Assembly (NCBI GenBank): GCA_937967995.1
Contig: CALBTB010000009.1
Location: 372,001-436,000 of the forward strand
DNA: 64,000 nucleotides
Direction: 5' to 3'
Source of the DNA: an uncultured Gammaproteobacteria bacterium
Lineage (GTDB): Bacteria; Pseudomonadota; Gammaproteobacteria; UBA6429; Thiohalophilaceae
Of the stretch, positions 27,801 through 35,077 are shown one piece after another. Under the pieces are notes generated by a model. That model made no database searches. It saw only the letters and a program-made list of their open reading frames with translations, and was not told the DNA's origin. Each line of letters opens with the position of its first letter. The stretch's first letter is position 1. The position numbers were made by a program, and so were the translations under genes.

Positions 27801-28112
27801 TTGCTGATCCGCATTCGGCCTGTCAGACAAATCTATTTCCGTCCAGGGCAAGGACACGGTTTTTCTGACAACCTGCAACGGTTTGTCTTTGCGCTTCCAC
27901 ATGACCAGCGTTCGCAGCACATCATGTCGTTGCAGGGCATTTTCCCAGGCCGCTTTCAGGCACTCCGGCCTGAACGGGCCACGAAAATGACAGATATATT
28001 GCTCCAGGTAGACGGCACTCGATGGGTCGGAAATAGAGTGGTACAGCATCCCTTCTTGCAAGGGTGAAAGTGGGTAGATGGCTTCTACATTGTCAGATTT
28101 TTTACTACTCAA
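24891..28112 (-). CDS. NRPS1: C-A-T module, predicted glycine
   Basis: A 1073-residue single module. The condensation domain (about 10-435) starts with IYPLSPLQEGMLYHS and has HHLILDGWS; this style is usual for DCL domains that accept a D-configured donor. The adenylation domain (about 450-960) has YTSGSTGKPKG, MYGPTETT, YRTGD and PNGKVD. Specificity residues aligned by eye to GrsA read D-I-L-Q-L-G-M-V-W-K, very close to the glycine code DILQLGLIWK. The carrier domain has DNFFELGGHSLLS. No epimerase, reductase or thioesterase follows. The start appears to be TTG with AGGA eight bases before it. The AT-rich 168 bp upstream (28113-28280) should hold its promoter. Confidence 0.9.
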   Translation of the reverse strand: MSSKKSDNVEAIYPLSPLQEGMLYHSISDPSSAVYLEQYICHFRGPFRPECLKAAWENALQRHDVLRTLVMWKRKDKPLQVVRKTVSLPWTEIDLSDRPNADQQAEFNNLIEADRQKGFELTTAPLMRFSVVKFSDQHYGFLLSFHHLILDGWSSAMLYKEVYSDYEKILNGETVQIEKSQPYKRYISWLQAQDKEKAREFWTQQLSGLQAATQLDIYNPQPVTSSNENERFTKIEELLSPELSDNLYALSRKLNITVNSIIQAGWSILLARYTSSNDVVFGTVVSGRPVDLPGSQEMLGLFINTVPVRTQITESSPVASYIKDIHQQQLDIRDYEYSPLVDIHGWSEVPRTQNLFENLVVFEYASDEEEQGFADVAITDEDSFELTNFPLVLGVCPSKQLLFRLYYDLALYDHHAAKQLITHLQTILASFAENPDQILSDVTLLTETEMNTQIVGWNETRQSFDEQNTFVALFEAQAKRQPEKTAVIFNDEKISYQTLSAESDRFANYLSETGVEKGSLVGVCLARSSSMMVALLGILKAGCAYLPLDPDYPAERIHYILDDANVTTVVTDDESANLVQGKSFSLINLSENPAQNNEASYEPNDRAIGGDDIAYVIYTSGSTGKPKGVVVPHRSVANFIQAMAQTPGISESDTLLAVTTLSFDISVLELFLPLCFGATVDIASRETLTDGIKLSQRIEASNITIMQATPATWRLLLSSQWPGKRDLKVLCGGEALSKELADALLSNIGELWNMYGPTETTVWSLTEKISADKDILIGKPIANTSLYVLDPLHRPLPVGVPGELYIAGAGVTKGYLDRDTLTKERFIDNPFSDSHAIMYRTGDLVRYRTDGSIEYLNRLDNQVKIRGYRIELGEIESRLMEIDEIRLAVVSAFRISAEDVRLVGYYQLQDGTSLTVTVIRNHLKKVLPAYMIPQNFMEIKKIPLTPNGKVDRKKLPSPFSNVSLSNSEPPETAMEKKIAAIWQELIGIQNVGRHDNFFELGGHSLLSMQTIIRIRDETGYQLDLRTIAMEDLQTIAHLCEVHNENPDQAQDMEQKGLMNRLKQVFMKPGSRNL

Positions 28113-28280
28113 ATGTCCATTCCTGCATTATTGTTCGAACCGTCTATGATATTTGAAGAGTAGTCCCCAATATTATTTTATTATATATATCAACTGCTTA
28201 TCAATTACTTTTAAAGTAATTTATTATTCTTATATTTCCGTGTGCTGCACCCTTTTGGTGAGCCCACATTGTTATCGTAA

Positions 28281-28955
28281 ATGGATGATATCATGCCGCC
28301 TAGCATGAGTAACCCTTATCAAGCCATCCTGCTTGCCGCCGGCAGCAGCCGGCGTTTTGGCGATAACAAGCTTCTTGCCAGACTCGATAATAACCTGAGC
28401 CTGCTTGAAAATAGTTGCATACAAATCCAGAAAGCTTCGCTGACGCCACTGGTGGTGATTCGCGATGCAAACTCGCCTGAAGCGCAGCTGTTAACAAAAA
28501 TTGGCATCCAGTTTATTGAAAATCCCGATGCCGACACGGGGCTTAGTTCCAGTATTCGTATCGCTATCGAATCCACCGCACCACAAGGCACGGCTGGCTG
28601 GCTGATTTTTCTGGCCGACATGCCCTGTATCCGTCACCAAACTATCAGACAGGTGCATGACACCGCGCAACGTAAGGACAAAATCATCTACCCTACTTTC
28701 AACGGCCAGCAGGGTCACCCGGTTGCCTTTCCGACAAGATTTAGAACCCAGCTACTGAACCTGTCCGGCGACCGCGGTGCCAGGTCTATTCTTAAGAGCC
28801 ATCAAGGTGACTGTCTGGCCATTGAAACCAATGACCCCGGCATTTTGCTCGACCTGGATAAGATTGACGACCTGGCCGCCATTAACGCGCAGATGCAAGC
28901 CTGTCAGCAAGACGGGTCGGTTCCGGCAGCTTGTAAGCCGTCAGACAATGGATGA
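28281..28955 (+). CDS. MocA/MobA-like NTP transferase (molybdenum cofactor type)
   Basis: A 224-residue nucleotidyltransferase with the N-terminal loop ILLAAGSSRRFGDNKLL that binds the nucleotide, GLSSSIRIAIE and the metal-binding LADMPCI. This arrangement matches molybdenum cofactor cytidylyltransferases (MocA) more than MobA or sugar nucleotidyltransferases. Three in-frame ATG codons (28281, 28293, 28305) are possible; 28305 gives the start closest to the fold. Its 3' end overlaps the convergent nfi gene by 74 bases. No xanthine dehydrogenase genes are in view. Confidence 0.8.
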   Translation: MDDIMPPSMSNPYQAILLAAGSSRRFGDNKLLARLDNNLSLLENSCIQIQKASLTPLVVIRDANSPEAQLLTKIGIQFIENPDADTGLSSSIRIAIESTAPQGTAGWLIFLADMPCIRHQTIRQVHDTAQRKDKIIYPTFNGQQGHPVAFPTRFRTQLLNLSGDRGARSILKSHQGDCLAIETNDPGILLDLDKIDDLAAINAQMQACQQDGSVPAACKPSDNG

Positions 28956-29553
28956 CGATTTCCCGTGCCGTCGACAATGAAATTTTATGGCCAATGGAAA
29001 TAAATACCGGTTTGACGTTTTGCCTGCTGCGCAATACTGATCCTATCACTTCCCCCTTGTCGACCAGTTCAGTCCAGTCCCCTTTGTTCGGGCCTGGGTC
29101 GGTATATTCACCCACCAGTTTTTTCTTCGCCACACCGATAGCCGGCAGATTGGCCAGCACACCCAGATGACAGGCAACGCCAAATCGTCGCGGATGTGCC
29201 AGTCCCTGACCATCACACATTAACAGGTCTGGCGTCAGTGACAGCTTTTCCAGTGCCATGATGGCCGCCGGTACTTCCCTGAATGACAGGTAACCGGGAA
29301 CGTAGGGAAAACGCGTCGGGGTTTTGGCCATGACCTGCTCGATAACATCCAGCTGTGGGTACGAAACCACGACCACCGCGGCGCGTGTGATGGTATTGTC
29401 CTTTTCAAACCCAATATCAATGCCGGCGATATGCGCGATGCGGGACGGTAATACATCTCGCTGTACAACGCTCGATGCCAGTTTAGTCTGGATTGTTCGG
29501 GCCTGTTCGATAGAGACATCCCAGGGATGCGGTGAATCGATGACAAGCCCCAT
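28882..29553 (-). CDS. nfi: Endonuclease V (deoxyinosine 3' endonuclease)
   Basis: A 223-residue DNA repair nuclease that cleaves near deoxyinosine. Family motifs are intact: AGIDIGF with the first catalytic Asp, FPYVPGYLSFRE, CDGQGLAHPRRFGVACHLG and the late SIGHKISL segment. The length matches E. coli Nfi. It follows the DUF1178 gene after six bases, so they are probably one transcript, and its end overlaps the mocA-like gene in the opposite direction. Confidence 0.92.
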   Translation of the reverse strand: MGLVIDSPHPWDVSIEQARTIQTKLASSVVQRDVLPSRIAHIAGIDIGFEKDNTITRAAVVVVSYPQLDVIEQVMAKTPTRFPYVPGYLSFREVPAAIMALEKLSLTPDLLMCDGQGLAHPRRFGVACHLGVLANLPAIGVAKKKLVGEYTDPGPNKGDWTELVDKGEVIGSVLRSRQNVKPVFISIGHKISLSTAREIVIHCLTAYKLPEPTRLADRLASAR

Positions 29554-29559
29554 GATTGA

Positions 29560-30000
29560 TTAGTTCAGGTGTGATTTATCCGGTTTATCATCCGGCAGGC
29601 GGACCAGATCGATGCCTTCATCAAGTAATGATTGTGCTTCCTGTAACGTGGCGGTGCCGCGAATATTTCGCTGTTCCACTTCACCATAATGCATTTGCCG
29701 CGCCAGCGATGGAAACGTATCGCCCACGTTATCAAAATTTTTCTGAATATATTGCTGCAGTTTGCCCATGACCTGATTGGCATACTGATTGACGGCAGGT
29801 TGAAGATTCCCGCCTGATTCAGGCTGTTTGCTGCCCAGATTAATCCGGCTTGCACTGGGCACCCGAATCACATTAGCGCTGTTACATACCGGGCATTGCA
29901 GGTAACCAGAGGCCAGTTGTTTATCAAAGTCCCCGGCATCCTTGAACCAGCCTTCAAAACAATGATCAAATTCACATTGCAAGTCATACACGATCATCAC
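29560..30000 (-). CDS. DUF1178-family protein
   Basis: A 146-residue cytoplasmic protein. The N-terminus (IVYDLQCEFDHCFEGWFKDA) and the CPVCNS zinc-ribbon-like pair match DUF1178, a proteobacterial family of unknown function. A QA/LP-rich C-terminus (GIDLVRLPDDKPDKSH) is also typical. It lies eight bases after the ExeA-FHA gene and six before nfi. Confidence 0.85.
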   Translation of the reverse strand: MMIVYDLQCEFDHCFEGWFKDAGDFDKQLASGYLQCPVCNSANVIRVPSASRINLGSKQPESGGNLQPAVNQYANQVMGKLQQYIQKNFDNVGDTFPSLARQMHYGEVEQRNIRGTATLQEAQSLLDEGIDLVRLPDDKPDKSHLN

Positions 30001-30007
30001 ATCACCA

Positions 30008-31231
30008 TTACTTGTTCTTCGAAGCGAATTCTCGCACGTTATCGGAATGTGTTCTAGGTGGTGAATTCTTTGTGCTGCGCGTATAGGTCAGTTTAAAGCT
30101 GCCCATACGAATAACCGTGCCTTCTTCCAGTGGCGCAATATCAACACGTCGATTGTTGACGAATGTGCCATTGGTACTGTTCAGGTCGCGCAGATAGGTT
30201 GTCCTGCCCTGTCGAATAATTTGCGCATGTTGACGGCTAATCATCGGGTCATCAATGCGCAGATCATTTTCCTTATGCCTGCCGATACTGACACGTTTCT
30301 TACGAATGAAGTATTCGCCCCGGACTTTATCCTGGGAACTGATGACAATTTTGTAGGAAGAACGTCGCTCTTCGGTAAAGGTCTTTTCCGGGTCGACTTT
30401 CTGATTATTCTTTTTCACACCGAACGGTAACCATTGCAGATCAACCACAGCCGAATCGATGACTTTTGTGGTAATTTGATTAATGTCCTGCAAGTAGGCA
30501 TAGGTCAGCACGTGATCGACCAGCACATTGATGAGTCGTGGCCTGCCACCGGTGTAGGCTTCGACAACCGGAAACACATCCTTGCTGAATTCAATCGACT
30601 GATGACCACCCGCTACCGCCAGCCGGTGATAAATGTATTTGCGAATTTCCGGTAACGTTAAAACACCCAACTGGTATTTGCTGTTTATGTTGGGAACCTG
30701 ATCACGAATGGATGATGCATCCAGTTTTTCCCACAACGTATTATCGCCCACGAGGAACACCGTACAAATGCGTTCCTTGTCAACTTTACATTGCGATAAC
30801 TCAACCAGACGTAACAACACATCTACCGACAAACTATGCGCGTCATCCACGATGATCACACAATGTTTATCATTTTTATGGATCGTTTCCAGAATGACGT
30901 TCAGTTCCTGCATCATGCCCGGTACGGTACCATCCGGACCGAACTCACCAATGGTCCTCACCATCAGGTCGAGAAATTCCGCTTCATTAAGATGTGTCTG
31001 GTTAAACTGGTAAACCTGGTAGGTATCGTCAATTTTTGACGTAAAGTGCTGAATCAGCATGGACTTGCCGGTACCGGCATCCCCGGTCAGCACCATCAAC
31101 CCCTGACGCTGAATGAGTGCGAATTCCATAACGGAATACGCATGATTATGCTCAGGACTGAGGAAGAAAAATTTCGGCTCGCAGGTCAGCCGAAACGGGT
31201 GTTCTTTCAAATTAAAATATTCGTAATACAC
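30008..31231 (-). CDS. ExeA-type AAA ATPase fused to a C-terminal FHA domain
   Basis: A 407-residue protein. Residues 1-270 are an ExeA/GspA-type AAA ATPase: YFNLKEHPFRLTCEP at the start, Walker A GDAGTGKS, Walker B VIIVDDAHSL. Residues about 305-385 are a forkhead-associated phosphothreonine-binding domain with SIGRHKENDLRIDD, SRQHAQI and DLNSTNGTFVNNRRV. ExeA proteins assist assembly of secretion machinery; an FHA domain would link this to a Ser/Thr kinase signal. ExeA itself carries a peptidoglycan-binding domain instead. The start codon is GTG. No secretion genes are adjacent. Confidence 0.88.
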   Translation of the reverse strand: MYYEYFNLKEHPFRLTCEPKFFFLSPEHNHAYSVMEFALIQRQGLMVLTGDAGTGKSMLIQHFTSKIDDTYQVYQFNQTHLNEAEFLDLMVRTIGEFGPDGTVPGMMQELNVILETIHKNDKHCVIIVDDAHSLSVDVLLRLVELSQCKVDKERICTVFLVGDNTLWEKLDASSIRDQVPNINSKYQLGVLTLPEIRKYIYHRLAVAGGHQSIEFSKDVFPVVEAYTGGRPRLINVLVDHVLTYAYLQDINQITTKVIDSAVVDLQWLPFGVKKNNQKVDPEKTFTEERRSSYKIVISSQDKVRGEYFIRKKRVSIGRHKENDLRIDDPMISRQHAQIIRQGRTTYLRDLNSTNGTFVNNRRVDIAPLEEGTVIRMGSFKLTYTRSTKNSPPRTHSDNVREFASKNK

Positions 31232-31411
31232 AACGCGTCACTAAATGTTACAGATATTTAACAATCTGATTTGACTATACATTTTTAAATCCGTAAAAAA
31301 AGTATACATCACACAGATTCGTCACACGATCTCTCCATCAGGCTATATAGACCGTTGGGTCGGTGTTTATTTGTACTCCTGGTTAAATTAAAGCCCTGCA
31401 CGCACAACCTG

Positions 31412-31458
31412 TTGACAGTCTAGGACATTTGACTTAATTTGCTAGGACAATCGTCCTA
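31412..31458 (+). promoter_or_regulatory. Promoter and TetR-type operator
   Basis: TTGACA (31412-31417) is followed after 17 bases by TAATTT (31435-31440), a good sigma-70 promoter. A perfect inverted repeat, TAGGAC-AATC-GTCCTA (31443-31458), lies directly downstream, and another TAGGAC half site (31421-31426) lies between the promoter boxes 22 bases upstream. This fits autorepression by the TetR protein encoded next. Confidence 0.7.
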
Positions 31459-31486
31459 ATAAGTGCATATACTATTAAAAAACGTT

Positions 31487-32053
31487 ATGACCAAGCCCGC
31501 CACGCGTGAACAAATCATCGAAACCGCCGATCGGCTGTTCTATCAACAGGGTTTTAACCACACCTCATTTTCCGATATCGCAGCTCAATTAAATATTTCG
31601 CGCGGTAATTTCTATTATCACTTTCAAACCAAAGACGACATTCTGCAATCCGTCATCGAAGCCAGGCTCGAGAAAACTCGGGAAATGCTGAAACGCTGGG
31701 AAGAGGAAGCCAGCACACCCAAAGCGCGCATCAAAAAATATATGCAAATACTCAACACCAACTGGGACAAGATTCAGTATTACGGCTGTCCGGTCGGCAC
31801 ACTGTGTACTGAACTGGCCAAACTAAATCACGCATCGTTACCGGAAGCAAACCGGCTGTTCACCCTCTTCCGCAACTGGCTGCGTGAACAGTTTATACAG
31901 CTCGGCTGTGAGGAAAATGCAGATGAACTCGCCATGCAGGTACTTGCCTGGAGTCAGGGCGTCGCCACGCTGGCCAATGCGTTTGCCGATAAAAAGTTCG
32001 CCCAGCAGGAAGTCCGCAAAATGTGTAACTGGCTGGATAATTACAACAAATAA
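31487..32053 (+). CDS. TetR-family transcriptional repressor
   Basis: A 188-residue regulator. The DNA-binding domain is at residues 5-55: REQIIETADRLFYQQGFNHTSFSDIAAQLNISRGNFYYHF is textbook TetR. The C-terminal region has the WDKIQYYGCPVGTLCTELAKL segment seen in the TetR_C group near AcuR/YxaF-like proteins. I prefer ATG 31487 over the GTG at 31463. An operator-like palindrome lies just upstream. It is followed after 13 bases by a YciI-like gene, so both are likely repressed together. The inducer is unknown. Confidence 0.9.
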   Translation: MTKPATREQIIETADRLFYQQGFNHTSFSDIAAQLNISRGNFYYHFQTKDDILQSVIEARLEKTREMLKRWEEEASTPKARIKKYMQILNTNWDKIQYYGCPVGTLCTELAKLNHASLPEANRLFTLFRNWLREQFIQLGCEENADELAMQVLAWSQGVATLANAFADKKFAQQEVRKMCNWLDNYNK

Positions 32054-32066
32054 AAAGGAGAATTTT

Positions 32067-32354
32067 ATGTTTATCGTGTTGCTTCGATTTTCCGACAACA
32101 AAGCCCGTGCCAGTGAGTTCATGGATGGCCATATGGACTGGCTCGCAAAAGGTTTCAATGAAGGTGTATTTTTACTGGCTGGAAGCATACAACCCAATGC
32201 TGGCGGAGGAATCCTGGCGCATAACGCATCGCTGCCTGAACTCGAAGCGCGTGTCGACAATGATCCTTTCGTACAGGAAAATGTTGTGAGTGCAGATATT
32301 ATCGAGATCAGCCCGGCAAGAGTGGATGAGAAACTGGCGTTTCTGGTTAGTTAA
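32067..32354 (+). CDS. YciI-like protein
   Basis: A 95-residue protein starting at ATG 32067, with AAGGAG at 32055-32060. MFIVLLRFSDNKARASEFMDGHMDWLAKGFNEG and the later FVQENVVSADIIEISP match the YciI fold, a small ferredoxin-like family with a conserved His-Asp pair (the HMDWL region here). The biochemical role of the family is mostly unknown. It forms an operon with the TetR gene. Its stop overlaps the stop of the convergent next gene in TTAA (32351-32354). Confidence 0.85.
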   Translation: MFIVLLRFSDNKARASEFMDGHMDWLAKGFNEGVFLLAGSIQPNAGGGILAHNASLPELEARVDNDPFVQENVVSADIIEISPARVDEKLAFLVS

Positions 32355-32983
32355 TTCCCCATCGGATCATCTGCTAGCAGTATACTCAGGTAAGGTGCAT
32401 AGGTTAATACCGCACCCTGTACAATACCCAGGTTATTAAATGCGGTTTCCATGTTATCAAAATTTACTGGATTATCTGGTTCTGCTTTTAACGCTTCCAG
32501 GGCTGATAATAACGGCTTGATTTCATCATCCGTCACGAACTTTTCCAGCATTTCAATTGCTTCATCAATTCGGGCGGGATTCACTGTTGAGCGGTTCTGC
32601 TCTGAACGCGGCCGATCAAACGCTTCGAAGTCCGGTGGTTCGTCATAGATGTTGGCCGCCAGACCTTCCGGATAAGCCGAGTGAGTACCGGGAAAACTCT
32701 CAAACGTCAGTAATACTCGCCGTTTTAGGGTGTCAATGAAGTTGTTGAACTCTACAGGATCAGGGTTATTGATAAAAAATGACAACAACGGACCGCTTTT
32801 ATCACGACCGTAAAACTCCAGGTATGACTGACTGGATTCAGGTTCAGGCCGTAACGTAGACAGCCCGATAGTCACCCTTTCCTCTTTAAATAGTGTCTTA
32901 ACGCGTGCAATAACGGCGTCATCGGTAATTTCAAATTCCCTGACACCTTTGAGAAAGCGTTTTTGTACAAGTTTCGTGGTCAT
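32351..32983 (-). CDS. Hypothetical cytoplasmic protein
   Basis: A 210-residue protein without signal peptide, membrane helix or motif I recognise. The N-terminal half is charged and strand-rich (TKLVQKRFLKGVREFEIT), the middle contains a proline-rich linker (YDEPPDFEAFDRPRSE) and the C-terminus is helical and acidic. A degenerate second copy of its first 20 codons lies 1.3 kb away at 34215-34313. It follows the HxlR-type regulator gene on the same strand after 18 bases. Confidence 0.7.
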   Translation of the reverse strand: MTTKLVQKRFLKGVREFEITDDAVIARVKTLFKEERVTIGLSTLRPEPESSQSYLEFYGRDKSGPLLSFFINNPDPVEFNNFIDTLKRRVLLTFESFPGTHSAYPEGLAANIYDEPPDFEAFDRPRSEQNRSTVNPARIDEAIEMLEKFVTDDEIKPLLSALEALKAEPDNPVNFDNMETAFNNLGIVQGAVLTYAPYLSILLADDPMGN

Positions 32984-33001
32984 TGCTAAAGCGGTGTCCT
33001 G

Positions 33002-33706
33002 TTAAAAATCCCACACCAGTCTCGGTAATTCATTTATCGTCCCCAGCCTGGACAACGGGCTGGTACGTAGCCAGTCCTGCAGTTTATTGATTAATTTCGG
33101 CTCGCCCAGTATTTTAATTTCACCATGCTTGATGGCGTCATTTAATTTTTGCTCGCAAATCCACACCCGGGTCATCGCTTTCAGTGAGCATTTAATGAGT
33201 ATGTCAATTTCATAACCATGATCATTCAGGCATAGATCAATTTCACCATTTTCAGAAACCAGCCACCAGTCCCTGGCACCTTTTGGTGCATCCGGATACT
33301 CAAACTGCACGACAACCCGTTCTTCCGGAAAGACACCGGGATCGATACTTCTGCGCATGTCCCACATCAATAACCCGGCATCCAGGTCACCTTTGTTCAA
33401 ATTCGACCGCGCCCAACGATGCCCCCAGGCGCCAAGCAATTCCACAACCGGGCGTAATTCCATACCGGCATCAGTCAGGTTATAGGAATAATTGCCTTTT
33501 TTTCCTTCAATTTTGATAACACCTGATTCTGCCAGTTGCTTCAGTCGTGTAGATAGCAATGTCGGCGACATTAAGGGCAAGCCTTTTTGCAAGTCAGAAA
33601 AACGCGTACTACCGGCAATCAGCTCTCTGACTAATAACAACGTCCATCTTTCACACAGAATTTGCGCCGATTGCGCTAATGGACAAAACTGACCGTATTT
33701 ATTCAT
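33002..33706 (-). CDS. HxlR-family regulator with C-terminal SCP2-like extension
   Basis: I start this 234-residue protein at ATG 33706, preceded by GGGGAA. Residues 1-100 are an HxlR winged helix: CPLAQSAQILCERWTLLLVRELIAGSTRFSDLQ with the conserved N-terminal Cys, then PTLLSTRLKQLAESGVI. Residues about 110-230 form an extra domain (FPEERVVVQFEYPDAPKGARDWWLV, CSLKAMTRVW) that resembles a sterol-carrier/SCP2-type lipid-binding fold. HxlR proteins are usually about 110-150 residues, so this is a fused form that could sense a hydrophobic ligand. The target is unknown. Confidence 0.8.
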   Translation of the reverse strand: MNKYGQFCPLAQSAQILCERWTLLLVRELIAGSTRFSDLQKGLPLMSPTLLSTRLKQLAESGVIKIEGKKGNYSYNLTDAGMELRPVVELLGAWGHRWARSNLNKGDLDAGLLMWDMRRSIDPGVFPEERVVVQFEYPDAPKGARDWWLVSENGEIDLCLNDHGYEIDILIKCSLKAMTRVWICEQKLNDAIKHGEIKILGEPKLINKLQDWLRTSPLSRLGTINELPRLVWDF

Positions 33707-33855
33707 TTTTATATTTCCCCAATAATTACAATGAGTTATGATGTAATTATCTACTACAGTTTCTGTAGTATTCAACCAATGCACTTAATGCTAATTTATT
33801 CGCCGTACAATGTTCAAGTTAATTGAAAATATTACTTTATTGCAAAGGGGCTAAA

Positions 33856-34218
33856 ATGACTGATTCTCTGTTTGAAAGATTAGGCGGTGTAAAGGGAATA
33901 ACAAAAATTGCGAATGATGTTGTTGATAATCATGTTGCAAACAAAACCATCTCCGTCAGGTTTGCTGATACGGATGTCCCTGCCCTGAAAAACGCAGCCG
34001 CAACATTTTTCATTGCAGGTACCGGCGGACCATCAAATGCCTACAAAGGAAAAGATCTGCTTGCCGCTCACAAAGGAATGAACATCTCGGCGGATGAGTT
34101 TATGGCGGTGCTGGATGATGCACTCTCTGCTCTACAGAAAAACAATGTTGGTCAGCGAGAACAGGAAGAAGTTCTGTTTGCGCTATACAGCATGCGATCT
34201 GAAATTGTCAGGGTTTAA
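33856..34218 (+). CDS. Group I truncated hemoglobin
   Basis: A 120-residue globin starting at ATG 33856 with GGGG just upstream. MTDSLFERLGGVKGITKIANDVVD is a family-typical start. The proximal haem ligand is the His in DLLAAHKGMNIS, and the FFIAGTGGP stretch is the group I EF loop. Such globins bind oxygen or NO. The gene is monocistronic, transcribed away from the HxlR-type regulator, and followed by a hairpin. Confidence 0.9.
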   Translation: MTDSLFERLGGVKGITKIANDVVDNHVANKTISVRFADTDVPALKNAAATFFIAGTGGPSNAYKGKDLLAAHKGMNISADEFMAVLDDALSALQKNNVGQREQEEVLFALYSMRSEIVRV

Positions 34219-34313
34219 AAAATAACCGGTGGCGATGAATTTTTGTTGTCACCGGTTATTTCAAATTCCCTTACACTTTTGAGAAACTGCTTTTGTGTAA
34301 GCTTTAATGGCAT
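34215..34313 (-). pseudogene. 5' fragment duplicated from the gene at 32351-32983
   Basis: Reading from ATG 34313, the first 22 residues (MPLKLTQKQFLKSVREFEITGD) are nearly the same as the start of the hypothetical protein at 32351-32983. The similarity stops abruptly and the frame ends after 32 codons. The nucleotide match covers about 55 bases on the same strand. This is a remnant of a partial duplication, not a complete gene. Confidence 0.75.
34220..34261 (+). terminator. Twelve-base-pair hairpin after the truncated hemoglobin gene
   Basis: AAATAACCGGTG (34220-34231) pairs perfectly with CACCGGTTATTT (34250-34261) across an 18-base loop, directly after the globin stop codon. A terminator role is likely. 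The right arm runs into the truncated paralogous fragment on the other strand. Confidence 0.6.
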
Positions 34314-34314
34314 A

Positions 34315-34830
34315 TTATTCTGACTCTTTTCCCTCACCAGTAATGTAGGCCGCAATATTGTCAATCGAACTATCTATCATATTGCTAAGGCTTCCAAATA
34401 CACTTGGATCACGATAAAAGATCCTGCCTCTGCTTAATTCCTTTCCTGACTCGGGATCTCGCACAATAACAAGTGTTTCCATGTGATCTGATCTCGGGCC
34501 ACCACCAAATGGCGACAAATACTTGTCTGCATTACGCTTATAATATTTTTCAACGATGAGCATCAAGACATAGTCAGCACTGGATTTATCGGTTGCCAAC
34601 TTATCCAGAGATGTCAGTTTTTTTATAATTCTTTCCTCATATATTGAAATAGCATTCTGCCTGAATTCCAGTGACATTCTTTGGTCAGTGATAGTAATAG
34701 GTTCTAAAAAGTAACGCTTCTCTGGTAGAGTCGCCTCTGCTGGCAATGGAGCCAGATACACGTGACCTCCGCATCCGACAACCAGAACTAAAATACTTAC
34801 TGAGACAATAATTTTATTAGCAATCCCCAT
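34315..34830 (-). CDS. Putative lipoprotein
   Basis: A 171-residue exported protein. I start at ATG 34830, preceded by AAAGGTGG. The N-terminus is a lipoprotein signal peptide ending in the lipobox LVVGC, so the mature protein would begin at Cys20. The mature part is soluble, with a SADYVLMLIVEKYYKRNADKY core, and resembles no family I can name. It lies beyond the last recognisable attC site, so whether it belongs to the cassette array is unclear. Confidence 0.75.
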   Translation of the reverse strand: MGIANKIIVSVSILVLVVGCGGHVYLAPLPAEATLPEKRYFLEPITITDQRMSLEFRQNAISIYEERIIKKLTSLDKLATDKSSADYVLMLIVEKYYKRNADKYLSPFGGGPRSDHMETLVIVRDPESGKELSRGRIFYRDPSVFGSLSNMIDSSIDNIAAYITGEGKESE

Positions 34831-34877
34831 ATAACCACCTTTAAAATTATAATTACCCTGATTCACCAGATATTTTA

Positions 34878-34991
34878 CTACATAGTTTTGGTTAATTGAA
34901 CGCCATCAACTGTCATTACCCACTTGCCATTAACAAGTTTGGGCGGCTGAGAAACTTCAAAAGTTGTTGTAAAAAACGCCGCCCCGACCAC
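34878..34991 (-). CDS. Possible 37-residue cassette ORF or gene tail
   Basis: A short frame begins at GTG 34991, right after the core site of the attC at 34995-35058, and ends at a TAG at 34880-34878. The peptide includes FEVSQPPKLVNGKWVMTVDG, which looks like genuine protein sequence, perhaps the end of a longer gene. No ribosome binding site is evident. It may be what is left of the last cassette. Confidence 0.35.
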   Translation of the reverse strand: MVGAAFFTTTFEVSQPPKLVNGKWVMTVDGVQLTKTM

Positions 34992-34994
34992 TTA

Positions 34995-35058
34995 GCCATA
35001 ACGATTGAGTTAAAAGGCGCGATGCTTTTACGCGTCTTTTTTGAACGATTTGTTATAT
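34995..35058 (-). repeat. attC site after the permease cassette
   Basis: On the minus strand it begins TATAACAAATCGTTCAA and ends TTTTAACTCAATCGTTATGGC, close to the standard attC outline (…AACAA…TTCAA… / …TTAACTCAA.CGTTA…). Its first arm, ATATAA, is the exact complement of the TTATAT at the start of its own cassette. Confidence 0.82.
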
Positions 35059-35077
35059 TTATTGCGTTGGTTGCGTA

